A stretch of 64,000 nucleotides of DNA, taken from the NCBI GenBank assembly GCA_964459325.1, contig CAYWKU010000004.1, positions 98,908-162,907 on the forward strand, read 5' to 3'. The translations under genes and the position numbers were made by a program. Every line of letters starts with the position of its first letter. The first letter of the stretch is position 1. The notes beneath the pieces were generated by a model. The model searched no databases. It was given only the letters and a program-made list of their open reading frames with translations, and was not told where the DNA came from. Below, in pieces: positions 33,845-42,752 of this stretch. This DNA is from CAYWKU01 sp964459325. Lineage in GTDB: Bacteria; RBG-13-61-14; CAYWKU01.

Positions 33845-36520
33845 CCAGAAACGGATTACTTCCCCTTCGATTCGACGAACAACTACGAATGGCCGTTCTG
33901 GGTGAACAACGAGACCTTCGCATTGGACAGTGAAGTGCAGCTTCGCCTTGTCCAGAGGGACCCGCTCATGGGCGACGAGCCGATATGCGAGGACACGTTC
34001 AACCTGCGGGTGGATTGCAGCGAGGGCGACGTGGAGTTCATGGAAATCATCGACGGCGAGTGGCTCAAAGCCATTACCTACGACCCGAATTCGAGCGGCG
34101 AGAAGATTTACGTCCAGGTGGAGGACTGCAACCTCACCGTGGACAAGCTTACCCTCACCGTAACCGCCACCAGCGGCGACCACGAGAATATAACCCTTTA
34201 CCCCGACTCGAACGACATACCCAACGACATACCCACCCTGTACCGCAACGACCCGAATAACAAGCACTACGACGCCGGCGACCCCGGAGTGCCGCTGGAC
34301 ATCGACGAGGAGTTGGACCCGACGAAAAGGGAACCCGACAACGGCGCCCTGGAGGTTACACCGTCCGACATCATACGGGTTACTTACACCGACCCCACCC
34401 CGGGATGCCCGGACGACTGCCCGACCGACCAGGATACCGACGAGGTACGGCTGGTGGTGGCCTGCGTGTCCTCGGCCCTGTACGCGGGCGGGGCGGCGGC
34501 CTTCAGCGGCAACGCCTTCCAGGTCCATTGGGGCGACGGCGTGGTTTACGGGGATGTGAACTATACCGGCCAACTGGACAAGAAGGTCCCTCAGAAAGAC
34601 CGGTGTATGTCCGTATCGTCCACTGCCCAACCATACCTCGGCGCATTCAAAGCCGACCGGTGGTTCGACCTGTACATCGGCGGCTCCATGGCAGCGGGAG
34701 ACCAGGCCAAAACCCAGCCGGTCTTCACAAGTGGAAGTACCGGCTGTCCGGGAGACCCCGGCACGTACGAAAACATCTATCATGGCGTGCCGAAGGAGAC
34801 CCTGGATTGCGTCATGGGCGCCCTGGATTACGACGACCTCAAAACCTACGCCCTCGAAAACGACGTCTATTACTACTCCAAGGGCGGCAACACGATTGTC
34901 CAATACTTCGAGGACGGAACCGAAGGGCCGGAGCAGAACTTCTCCACATTGTTGCACAACGACAAGCGCGGGTTCATATTCGTAGACCTGATAAACGCGC
35001 CGTATCTGGACCCCCAACCCACCGGTGAGGCTATTGATGACGGCGAGTTTGATGACAAGTTCCCCATTATCGAACACGACGGTAACACCTATTACGAAGG
35101 CTTCCTGTACATCGCGGGACACCTGGGGCTGACCGGCCTGGGTGGCGGAAAGAACATCGAAGTGGAAACGCCCCCCATCCAGGACGTCGAGCAGGCCATG
35201 TTCCCGCCTTACGGCGAGTCGGATTTTGATGATGACCTGCCGGTTTACCCGGATGAAAATAACTACGACCCGCAGACCGAAACAATAAACGTGCACTTCA
35301 ACGGCGTGGTGTACATCGAAGGAAAGATGAAAGTTGGAGGTAACGCCCGGGTATTCGGCTCCATGGCCACCGAAAGGGGTTTCGTCAGCGCGGGTACCCC
35401 CGAAATCTGGTACAACCACAGGAACGGCGCAAGTTGCGGCTACAAGAACGAGGCCCCGGAATGCTGCGAGATAGAAGTTTCTCCCGAGGAGCCGGTGGTG
35501 AAACCGCGCAGCCAGGTTCAGTTCACCGCCGAGGCTCCGACGGATGTAAACTGGAACATAGTCAAGAACAACAGCGGTGCTACGATAACATCCGACGGAC
35601 TCTACACCGCCGGCAAGCAAATCGGAACGACCGATTTGATAGAGGTTACCGTCCCCGACGGCTCCTGCCAGAAGGCGGAAGCGGTGGTTACGGTCAGGTG
35701 CGGCGATATTACCGTAACCGGCCCGGACACGCTGAAAGTGGGACAGAAAGGCCGCTACCGGGCCGGCGGCGGCATCGCACCGTATAAATGGAGCGTCGAA
35801 TACTCCCCCGCCACCTCCGTAATCGCCACCGCCGATGACGAGGTGACCCTGATACCCGCCAAGGAGGGCACTGTCGTATTGACCGCCACGGACAAATTGG
35901 GTTGTCAGGGCGCCAAGGTGATTAATGTAGGCGGCGGCGTGGGCACTTGCGAAACCCTGTTCTTCGACGACTTCGACGGCGGACAAACCGGGCAATATGA
36001 CAGCAAGTGGTACACTTGCACCCAGCTAGCCGACTCTGAGCAGTGTTCCGGCCAGGACGACTGGCAGTTCGACGTCCCCAACGGAAAATGCAACGACCCG
36101 GAACTCGCCTATTCGGGAGCCAACGTACTGGGCAACGACCTGGGCGGCGTCGGATGGGACGGTTGCTACGAGAACAATGTGGAGAACTGGGTCGTGAGCC
36201 CCAGGGTTTTCGCGAAGGATAAGGGCAATACGTGGACGGACCTCGAAATCCACTTCTACAGGCACGCGGAGCTGGCCGGCACGGGTCTGGGGGGTTCCGA
36301 CGAAATGACGGTGCTCGCCAAGTGCGGCGGTACTCTCCATGAGGTTGCTTCTTACTCGACGCTTTCGGATACCGCCTGGACGGAAGTCAGCCTGTACGCG
36401 CCGCCGGAGTGTGACGAGGAGCAGTACACCAGGTACTTTTTCCACCTGAAAAGCGACAGCGTCGGAACCGGCGGCGGATGGACTATCGACAACTTCAGAA
36501 TATGCGGTTATCCCAAGTGA
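33845..36520 (+). CDS. Probable continuation of the large PilW-like protein (Big-like and lectin-like domains)
   Basis: Open frame from the first base after the gap to a TGA at 36518-36520, 891 residues. No start codon with a ribosome site is seen, and coding character begins immediately at P-E-T-D-Y-F, so it is treated as the rest of the preceding gene. The middle contains a long secreted-type region resembling PilX/PilW passenger domains (D-V-Y-Y-Y-S-K-G-G-N). Around 545-690 two Ig-like repeats occur (CCEIEVSPEEPVVKPRSQVQF; then ITVTGPDTLKVGQ). The end forms a jelly-roll (FFDDFDGG, then W-T-I-D-N-F-R-I-C). Many Cys pairs suggest disulfide-stabilised surface exposure. Confidence 0.75.
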   Translation, partial: PETDYFPFDSTNNYEWPFWVNNETFALDSEVQLRLVQRDPLMGDEPICEDTFNLRVDCSEGDVEFMEIIDGEWLKAITYDPNSSGEKIYVQVEDCNLTVDKLTLTVTATSGDHENITLYPDSNDIPNDIPTLYRNDPNNKHYDAGDPGVPLDIDEELDPTKREPDNGALEVTPSDIIRVTYTDPTPGCPDDCPTDQDTDEVRLVVACVSSALYAGGAAAFSGNAFQVHWGDGVVYGDVNYTGQLDKKVPQKDRCMSVSSTAQPYLGAFKADRWFDLYIGGSMAAGDQAKTQPVFTSGSTGCPGDPGTYENIYHGVPKETLDCVMGALDYDDLKTYALENDVYYYSKGGNTIVQYFEDGTEGPEQNFSTLLHNDKRGFIFVDLINAPYLDPQPTGEAIDDGEFDDKFPIIEHDGNTYYEGFLYIAGHLGLTGLGGGKNIEVETPPIQDVEQAMFPPYGESDFDDDLPVYPDENNYDPQTETINVHFNGVVYIEGKMKVGGNARVFGSMATERGFVSAGTPEIWYNHRNGASCGYKNEAPECCEIEVSPEEPVVKPRSQVQFTAEAPTDVNWNIVKNNSGATITSDGLYTAGKQIGTTDLIEVTVPDGSCQKAEAVVTVRCGDITVTGPDTLKVGQKGRYRAGGGIAPYKWSVEYSPATSVIATADDEVTLIPAKEGTVVLTATDKLGCQGAKVINVGGGVGTCETLFFDDFDGGQTGQYDSKWYTCTQLADSEQCSGQDDWQFDVPNGKCNDPELAYSGANVLGNDLGGVGWDGCYENNVENWVVSPRVFAKDKGNTWTDLEIHFYRHAELAGTGLGGSDEMTVLAKCGGTLHEVASYSTLSDTAWTEVSLYAPPECDEEQYTRYFFHLKSDSVGTGGGWTIDNFRICGYPK

Positions 36521-36559
36521 GGCCGTTGGAACGAAGAGCGAGTGAATAACAGGAGGATA

Positions 36560-36589
36560 CGGTATGCATAGAGACGGTATGCATAGAGA
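36560..36589 (+). repeat. 15-bp tandem duplication at the pilX start
   Basis: CGGTATGCATAGAGA occurs twice in a row, duplicating the start codon and four codons. Both ATGs are in frame; the ribosome site favours the first. Confidence 0.85.
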
Positions 36590-38273
36590 AGGTCAGGAGG
36601 GGTTTATCCTTGCGCTGGTGCTGGTGATACTATCCATTCTCACCATCTTCGGCGTGGCCATGATGCTGCTGTCCACCATAAACGTGGAAACCGCCGGCAA
36701 CGTTCGCGCCGACCAGAACGCGCTTAACATAGCATACAGCCGGTTCGAGAGGGGACAGCAGTACATCATAGACAGGGAGTGTTATTTCAACACCACCGGC
36801 TCCACCAACCTTCTTGATTCTTACGATTTAACGGGTACGAAACCCGTAACCTGCGAGAATGTCACGGCGACTCATTCCGAAAGCCTCAAGGACCAACTCG
36901 GCCGGGGAAAACTGGAAATACGGGCTTATTTCCGGAAGCCCTCGGGAAACAACTGCGAGCCGGTGCAGCGCCCTCATTTCCTCCTTACTTCATCGGGCGA
37001 GCTTACGGGAGTAACCAAGACCATCGAAGCCCGAATAGAGCAGGTTTCCTTCCTGAACTTCACCCGGTTCGTCCAGCAGGGTGACCTGGAGATAAACCTT
37101 TTCAACGACGTGGACAGGGAAATCAGCGGTAATTTCTACACGAGCCAGGAATTGAAACCGGTGGTGCGGGGCGCCGGGCCTGCAAAAGCCATTCTCAGCG
37201 GCGACGTTTACGTGGGGCATACCTCTCTCACCAGCCCCGGAAACGTGGAAGTCCTGGGAAAGACCTACGTGACCTACGAGAAACAGCTCAGCCTGGACAT
37301 TTCCGACCAGGTGGAATATCTCTATTCCGAGGCATCGAGCTGCGGATGGGTAATAAACGCCGCCAACCGGAGCGTGCTGGAAGACAGCATCGACTGTTGC
37401 AATTACAAGGATCACCCCCATAATCCCGATTGTTCGACCAGCAGCGGGGCATGTAACGACCTTTTGGACCTTGAACACTTCGACTATTCGACAAACCCGC
37501 CGACGTATACGACCCCGGATGGCACTGCGCATCTCCCCAGCAATTTCAACGGGGTAGTGGTATGGGATTCCACCGGGATGGCTTCCGACAAGGATTTGCA
37601 CGTAAGAGGAGATTATTCAGCGGCAAAGAGCGTAGATGCGCTCGACACCAACAACGAGCCGACGATAGGAAAGGATGTTACCATCGTTAACAAGCACACC
37701 GAGATTTACATAGACAACAATATCGGGAAATCCAACTATCATTACGTAGGCCTGGTGGTGAGCGGGGGCGGCAAGAACGTAAAAATATCGCATTATGCTC
37801 CACTGTGGCTGAGGACGGAGGCGGCAATACTCGCCGCCGACGGCGCCCTCGTAAAAGACGATGGTGGGATGGCCGAATGCACGGGTCCGAGCGATACCGA
37901 TTGCGAGCCGCAGGTTACGGATAACCTGACTCGGGTCAGCAGCATCTACAAACCCAACACGAGCCAGAACCTGGACAACGAAAACGGAATCGACACCACG
38001 GCTAATACGTGGGGATGGGATGAAGACAATTTGAACGAGAATCGTACCCTGCTGTTTCATCATACCGGCCCGTTGATAACCAAGATTCCGCCGGAGAAGG
38101 AGATATATGAATGGCATTCGCCGGACGATAAAAATAACAACACCAACTTACAGCCGCTGCACTGGGTTATAGAATCCGAAGGCCAGATAGGCCCGCCGAC
38201 CCGGATGGTATTTCCGCGGGTAAGAAACCTGCTCAAGCTCATCTCCTATAAGGAGGAGTTGGGCACGGACTGA
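36564..38273 (+). CDS. pilX: PilX-like pilus assembly protein with large C-terminal region
   Basis: 569 residues. The N-terminus is of PilX type: Q-E-G-F-I-L-A-L-V-L-V-I-L-S helix followed by V-A-M-M-L-L-S-T-I-N-V-E-T-A-G-N and an A-Y-S-R-F-E-R-G-Q-Q region. Unlike the canonical G-F-T-L-x-E site it lacks Glu5, as is usual for PilX/GspK-type tip pilins. The rest is a beta-rich extracellular region with several Cys. AGGAGG is 7 bases upstream of ATG 36564. A 15-base tandem duplication (36560-36589) repeats M-H-R-D/E-G and provides a second in-frame ATG. It closes the pilin operon and a terminator follows. Confidence 0.85.
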   Translation: MHRDGMHREGQEGFILALVLVILSILTIFGVAMMLLSTINVETAGNVRADQNALNIAYSRFERGQQYIIDRECYFNTTGSTNLLDSYDLTGTKPVTCENVTATHSESLKDQLGRGKLEIRAYFRKPSGNNCEPVQRPHFLLTSSGELTGVTKTIEARIEQVSFLNFTRFVQQGDLEINLFNDVDREISGNFYTSQELKPVVRGAGPAKAILSGDVYVGHTSLTSPGNVEVLGKTYVTYEKQLSLDISDQVEYLYSEASSCGWVINAANRSVLEDSIDCCNYKDHPHNPDCSTSSGACNDLLDLEHFDYSTNPPTYTTPDGTAHLPSNFNGVVVWDSTGMASDKDLHVRGDYSAAKSVDALDTNNEPTIGKDVTIVNKHTEIYIDNNIGKSNYHYVGLVVSGGGKNVKISHYAPLWLRTEAAILAADGALVKDDGGMAECTGPSDTDCEPQVTDNLTRVSSIYKPNTSQNLDNENGIDTTANTWGWDEDNLNENRTLLFHHTGPLITKIPPEKEIYEWHSPDDKNNNTNLQPLHWVIESEGQIGPPTRMVFPRVRNLLKLISYKEELGTD

Positions 38274-38300
38274 ACCTGGGATTATAATTCCGGAAGAAGA

Positions 38301-38335
38301 GTGTGCGGCGCCGGGAAGGCTCGCACACTTTTTTT
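38301..38335 (+). terminator. Rho-independent terminator of the pilin operon
   Basis: GTGTGCG (38301-38307) and CGCACAC (38322-38328) form a 7-bp stem, followed directly by a seven-T run. It is placed 27 bases past the pilX stop and just before the convergent radical SAM gene. Confidence 0.85.
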
Positions 38336-38338
38336 GTC

Positions 38339-39238
38339 CTAACTTTCGGTGAACAGGGAGACGCAGTGCTCTCCGAAACAGTGAGCGTCGGCCGGCGGGC
38401 GGCTTATTTCCTCCAGGTTTTTGATGATGTCGCTCAACGGTTCTTCCTTGATATTGCCGCCGACGAGCTCAGGCCTGTGAAAGCAGGCCGACACCTGTCC
38501 GTCCGGCTCTACTACCGCCACCATCGAGCCCATGTCGCAGCGGGAAGGTCGGCTTCCGCCGGGGAGGTTGTAAATTCCCTTGAGGTATCCGAAATAATTT
38601 TGAAGGCCGTAAGTCTCCGCCCAGTGGGCCATACCGGCAAACAACTTATCGAGAACACTTCGCGGCAGCTCGTGCAGAGACAGCCTTTCGTACTCGGGAT
38701 AATCCGGCGGTACGTATGCCGGCTGGAGAATGAGACCGAATTTTCTGGTGGCCGCGAAGCGATATATTGGGGGTAGGTCGATGTAATTTTCCCTACTTAT
38801 AGTCATGATAATTGTAATATTCAGGTCTTCCGCGCGGGCGGCTTCCGCCGCTCTCCACCCGCTGATTTTGTAATTTTCAATACCGGTAAGCGAATCGAGG
38901 CTGATGGACACTCCCCCCAGCCCGGCCTCTGCCAGTCTCCGAGCCACGTCGAGTGTAAAGAAGTCGCCGTTTGTAAGCAGCAGGGTATAGATTCCGCCCT
39001 TGCGTGCGGCGGTTATGATGCGCTCCAGCATTGCCAGTCTTTTTTCACCCCCGTACAGGGGTTCGCCGCCGGTGATAATGATACCCTGGAGGCGCATTTC
39101 TACGGCCTGTTCGACGGCGCTCAGCCAGTCGTCCTCCGTCAGCGTGGCTTCCCGGCGTGGAAAGTACCCGGTGGTGTAAAAACAGTAATCGCACGCGCGA
39201 TTGCACGCGGTGTCTATGTTGAAAAAAAGCACATCCAT
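38339..39238 (-). CDS. Radical SAM protein with SPASM-like end
   Basis: 299 residues. The cluster motif CNRACDYC (C-x3-C-x2-C, near residues 12-19) is followed by the ITGGEPLYGG motif and a GVSISLDS strand, defining a radical SAM barrel. The C-terminal part contains CDMGSMVAVVEPDGQVSACFHRPELVGGNI and C-F-G-E-H-C, like the reduced auxiliary-cluster region of SPASM/Twitch maturases. The substrate is unknown. It follows the membrane protein gene by 9 bases, so the pair probably acts together. The enzyme may modify a peptide or lipid-linked substrate, but this is inference. Confidence 0.85.
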   Translation of the reverse strand: MDVLFFNIDTACNRACDYCFYTTGYFPRREATLTEDDWLSAVEQAVEMRLQGIIITGGEPLYGGEKRLAMLERIITAARKGGIYTLLLTNGDFFTLDVARRLAEAGLGGVSISLDSLTGIENYKISGWRAAEAARAEDLNITIIMTISRENYIDLPPIYRFAATRKFGLILQPAYVPPDYPEYERLSLHELPRSVLDKLFAGMAHWAETYGLQNYFGYLKGIYNLPGGSRPSRCDMGSMVAVVEPDGQVSACFHRPELVGGNIKEEPLSDIIKNLEEISRPPADAHCFGEHCVSLFTES

Positions 39239-39247
39239 ATGAGCTGT

Positions 39248-40339
39248 TTAGCGGGCATTATCGGCCGGTTTTTCCGGCTGCGGGGTGCGCCTGATTCTCA
39301 TGAAAAGCGCGGCCGTCATCCAGCTCAATATCAGTCCGGGTGAATGGGTAAGCTGGGGAACCACCCGTTCGGTTTGAATCATGAAGGTCGTCGCCCATGC
39401 GATTTCCACCAGCCCGGGCAGAATCCACCATCTGGTCCATATCAGGCCGGGCAGAAGCGCCGCTGCATGCAGGAGCAACAGGCCGGCGGCGCCGAAGGCG
39501 AACGGCCACCATACATCGGGGTAGATGTCGATGTAACATGCCAGCACGCCGTATAAAATCAGCCGCATCTCCCAGTTGCGCTTTTCCTTCAAATCGAGCG
39601 GCGCCCGCCAGTATCGGATGGCGGCTATAATCATCAGTATGACCGCCGCCGCGGTGGCTACGCGCATGAGGGTCACCCGGTTGCGGCTGATGGGAAAGTC
39701 GGTTTTTATCAGCTCCGCCCTTCCGGCGCCACGGACGTGGGTGGTTAATTCAAAAAGGAGGCCGCAGGTGGAGTCGACGACGGCGGTGGCCATTTCTTTG
39801 CCTTCCGAATCGTAAACTCCCATGCGGTAGCTGGCCTGGCTTTGAAGTACCGGCGACCACAGTATGAAAGGCTCCGTGATTTTCATGGTGTATCCGGCTT
39901 CATCGCGGTCGGCAAGTATATTCGAGGGGTCGCTCACTTTGACCTGCAGGTTCCTGGTTGCCTGCTGGGGGGTGCGGATTACGGGGTTTTCGAGGAAAAT
40001 CCAGAAGAACGAGTAAGCTTCCTTTCCCTGTAATTTTCCCTTTTCGTCCAGAGGGAAAGCGGTAACCTCGTTGCAACGGCGCACGCTCATCTCCCAACCG
40101 CCAGTAGTGGGCGATGTTGATACCTCTAATTTGTTGCAGTCGGGAGTAGATAGGGTTCCATGTGTTTGGTAAAGGGCCTTATAGGGCTTATCGGTTATCC
40201 GGGGGTCTTTTGCCACCATGAAATCGAGAGCGGAAAAAATCACCAGCAGAAGCCCGGGCAGGAAAAATACGCCTATCAACACCGCAAGGATCAACCGGAT
40301 TCTATCTCGTGTTTTCAACATGGTGTTATTATAAGGCAT
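39248..40339 (-). CDS. Multi-pass membrane protein of unknown function, paired with a radical SAM enzyme
   Basis: 363 residues, not recognised. There is an N-terminal membrane helix (about 13-38), then a soluble extracytoplasmic domain of about 170 residues with two separated Cys (C-N-K-L near 70 and C-N-E near 90) and a beta-rich look. Five C-terminal helices follow (from VATAAAVILMIIAAI to LILSWMTAALF). Two starts are possible, ATG 40339 and ATG 40321, and neither has a clear ribosome site. It is first in a two-gene operon with the radical SAM gene, which suggests a membrane-linked partner or substrate transporter for it. Confidence 0.75.
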   Translation of the reverse strand: MPYNNTMLKTRDRIRLILAVLIGVFFLPGLLLVIFSALDFMVAKDPRITDKPYKALYQTHGTLSTPDCNKLEVSTSPTTGGWEMSVRRCNEVTAFPLDEKGKLQGKEAYSFFWIFLENPVIRTPQQATRNLQVKVSDPSNILADRDEAGYTMKITEPFILWSPVLQSQASYRMGVYDSEGKEMATAVVDSTCGLLFELTTHVRGAGRAELIKTDFPISRNRVTLMRVATAAAVILMIIAAIRYWRAPLDLKEKRNWEMRLILYGVLACYIDIYPDVWWPFAFGAAGLLLLHAAALLPGLIWTRWWILPGLVEIAWATTFMIQTERVVPQLTHSPGLILSWMTAALFMRIRRTPQPEKPADNAR

Positions 40340-40581
40340 AATTACAAGAATACCAACCGGTCGTTTGGCCGATCTACGATAAATTTAAACTTAAGGTTTT
40401 GAGGCTAAGACACCGGTGGAAAGATCATTTTCGGAGGGAGGGGGTACGTTGACTGAACCTGAAGAAAGTTGTAGAATAAGTGGCAGTCAGTTGGGTGGAT
40501 TTAAGAAAACGTATAGAGAATCGGATTACCATCATCTACCATATTTCAGTCAGGAAACTATCGTTCAGGGGATAAGCAAGA
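40340..40581. promoter_or_regulatory. Divergent intergenic region at the left edge of the glycan locus
   Basis: 242 bases between the membrane protein gene and the exporter permease. It must contain promoters for both directions. A short frame (40416-40637) with GGAGGGAGGGG upstream of a TTG overlaps the permease start but has no recognisable product. No JUMPstart-like element was seen. Confidence 0.4.
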
Positions 40582-41430
40582 GTGAGCGACCAGACATCAA
40601 CCCTCGCCACGCGGGAACGCGTAATCCAACCCCGTAGCGGGTTAAGTCCCGTTAATGTTCGGGAACTGTGGATTTTCAGGGAGCTTTTCGTATTTCTGAC
40701 CGTTCGGGAAATCCTCATACGCTACAAGCAGAGCGTGATGGGGATACTTTGGGCAGTAATAAGACCTGTAATGCTCATGATAGTGTTCACCCTGATATTC
40801 GGCAAAATGGCCAAACTTTCCTCGGACGGAGTGCCTTATCCCATTCTGACAATGGCGGGGCTTTTGCCGTGGCAGTTTTTCCAGCAGGCGCTCACTCGCA
40901 GCAGCGATTCCATGGTAAGAAACCCCCAGTTCATTTCGAAGATATACTTCCCGCGCCTGATAATACCATTTTCTACCATACTTGCCGGAATCGTAGAGTT
41001 TTTAATCTCCTTCACCATATTCATCGGCTTGATGGTTTACTTCAAGATAGTACCGACCGTGGCCGTTTTCTGGACCCCGGCGTTTTTCCTTTTGGCTTTG
41101 ACACTGGCCACGGGGATAGGTCTATGGGCTTCGGCTCTCAACGTCAAGTATCGGGACGTGCGGCAGCTTGTGCCGTTTGCCGTTCAGTTCGGCATGTACA
41201 TATCGCCGGTAGGTTTCAGCACCACAAACGTGCCGGAGAAGTATCAGTTTTTGTACTCATTGAATCCTCTAGTCGGGGTCATAGACGGTTTCCGGTGGTC
41301 GCTTCTTGGCGCCAAGGTTCCTCTCAATATGTCGGGGCTTGCTTTGTCATGCGTGATAACGGTAATTATCCTGGTGTCCGGTTTGTATTACTTCAAGAGC
41401 ATGGAAAGGAAGTTCGCGGACATAATATAG
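40582..41430 (+). CDS. wzm: ABC-2 type polysaccharide exporter permease (Wzm)
   Basis: Membrane subunit of an ABC exporter for O-antigen, capsule or teichoic-type glycans, 282 residues with six hydrophobic helices and the family segment LTVREILIRYKQSVMGILWAVIRP near 40-63. It starts with GTG, preceded by GGGATAAGCAAGA. Fourteen bases separate it from the ATPase gene. It exports the lipid-linked glycan made by the downstream genes. Base composition here still matches the flanking genome. Confidence 0.93.
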   Translation: MSDQTSTLATRERVIQPRSGLSPVNVRELWIFRELFVFLTVREILIRYKQSVMGILWAVIRPVMLMIVFTLIFGKMAKLSSDGVPYPILTMAGLLPWQFFQQALTRSSDSMVRNPQFISKIYFPRLIIPFSTILAGIVEFLISFTIFIGLMVYFKIVPTVAVFWTPAFFLLALTLATGIGLWASALNVKYRDVRQLVPFAVQFGMYISPVGFSTTNVPEKYQFLYSLNPLVGVIDGFRWSLLGAKVPLNMSGLALSCVITVIILVSGLYYFKSMERKFADII

Positions 41431-41444
41431 GTAAATATCTTGTT

Positions 41445-42752
41445 ATGAGTAATCCGGTAATATCCATAAGAGGTCTGGGAAAACGTTACAAACTTGGGGA
41501 GACTTTCCAACGTCCGAGTTACGAAACGCTTCGAGATAAAATCGTGGAAGTTTTCAAGGCTCCTTTTCAAAAGGGAATAACGAACAGAGAAAAAGAAAAG
41601 AAGGCTGCTGAGAAGTACTTCTGGGCATTGAAAGATATTTCACTGGATGTGCATCAAGGGGAAATCCTGGGAGTAATAGGAGCCAATGGAGCCGGGAAAA
41701 CCACCCTGCTTAGAATACTTACCCAGATAACGGACCCCACCGAAGGAGAAATAAGGATGAGGGGGCGGGTGGCCAGCCTGTTGGAAGTTGGCACGGGATT
41801 TCATCCCGAGCTTACCGGGAGGGAAAATATATTTATGAACGGCGCCGTACTCGGAATGGGCCGGTCTGAAATAAAAAAGAACTTTGATGAAATCGTTGAT
41901 TTCGCCGAGGTTGAAAAGTTTGTAGATACTCCGGTAAAGCGTTACTCGACGGGAATGCGGGTAAGATTGGCATTCGCCGTAGCCGCGCACCTGGAACCGG
42001 AGATTTTACTTATAGATGAAGTGTTAGCGGTCGGGGACGCCGCGTTTCAGAAGAAATGCCTGGGCAAAATGGAAAACGTGGCGGGGGAAGGCAGAACGGT
42101 GTTATTTGTTAGCCACAATATGGGTTCGATCAATAAACTTTGCGAGAAAGCTATATGTCTGGACAGAGGAAAAATAACGAAAGAGGGAGAGAGTGATCGA
42201 GTAATTTCATATTATCTTATTAAAATGACTAGTGATGCCGCCAATGGGGAACAAACGTGGGAAGACGGCGTTTCTAACAACGGCGTTGATGAATTGACAT
42301 TATTTGCTGTTCGAATATTAAATGATAATAATCAAATCACTTCAATTGTAGACGCTCGAAAACCATTCTCTATTGAAATACAATATAAAATAAATAGGCC
42401 CTTGCCATATTGCCGTATAGGCTTTTTGCTGACCACTCTTTACGGGGTGGTCGTCTTTGAAACTTACGATTCTGACAACGAGCAGTACGTCGGAAAGAGA
42501 GATACAGGGATTTACATATCAAGGTGTGTGGTACCCGCTGATTTACTGAATCCCGGAAGTTATAGAATTTCATTCAACGCCGGCATTCCGAAAGTAAAGA
42601 ATCTTGCCTCGCTGCCGGCCGTTCTGAATCTGGATGTCCAAGATACAAGAGCGGAAGGACCAATTATTGACCTTCAACGAAAAGGAACCATACGACCAAT
42701 TTTGGACTGGAAATGCGAGGAAATTAAAGATGCTAAAACAAAGGCTTACTAG
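41445..42752 (+). CDS. wzt: ABC exporter ATPase with C-terminal glycan-binding domain (Wzt)
   Basis: 435 residues. The ATPase part has Walker A GANGAGKTT, signature YSTGMRVR and Walker B ILLIDEV. The C-terminal about 160 residues (from QTWEDGVSNNG) form a beta-sandwich of the Wzt carbohydrate-binding type, which selects the finished polysaccharide before export. ATG 41445 is chosen because translation of upstream codons in this frame has no homologous character and runs inside the permease gene. The 3' part becomes AT-rich compared with the 5' part. It overlaps the sulfotransferase gene by 23 bases. Confidence 0.93.
   Translation: MSNPVISIRGLGKRYKLGETFQRPSYETLRDKIVEVFKAPFQKGITNREKEKKAAEKYFWALKDISLDVHQGEILGVIGANGAGKTTLLRILTQITDPTEGEIRMRGRVASLLEVGTGFHPELTGRENIFMNGAVLGMGRSEIKKNFDEIVDFAEVEKFVDTPVKRYSTGMRVRLAFAVAAHLEPEILLIDEVLAVGDAAFQKKCLGKMENVAGEGRTVLFVSHNMGSINKLCEKAICLDRGKITKEGESDRVISYYLIKMTSDAANGEQTWEDGVSNNGVDELTLFAVRILNDNNQITSIVDARKPFSIEIQYKINRPLPYCRIGFLLTTLYGVVVFETYDSDNEQYVGKRDTGIYISRCVVPADLLNPGSYRISFNAGIPKVKNLASLPAVLNLDVQDTRAEGPIIDLQRKGTIRPILDWKCEEIKDAKTKAY

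Noticed and set aside
33557..35995. 812-residue minus-strand frame opposite the PilW-like protein
   Set aside because: It crosses the N run, shows no motifs and has Gly/Val/Arg-rich antisense composition; the plus strand has the coherent protein.
31444..36520. Frameshift mutation in the PilW-like gene
   Set aside because: The apparent frame change coincides exactly with the 100-N placeholder, whose length is arbitrary.
40416..40637. 73-residue frame before the exporter permease
   Set aside because: No recognisable product, low-complexity start and 56-base overlap with the permease gene; only the GGAGGG before a TTG speaks for it.
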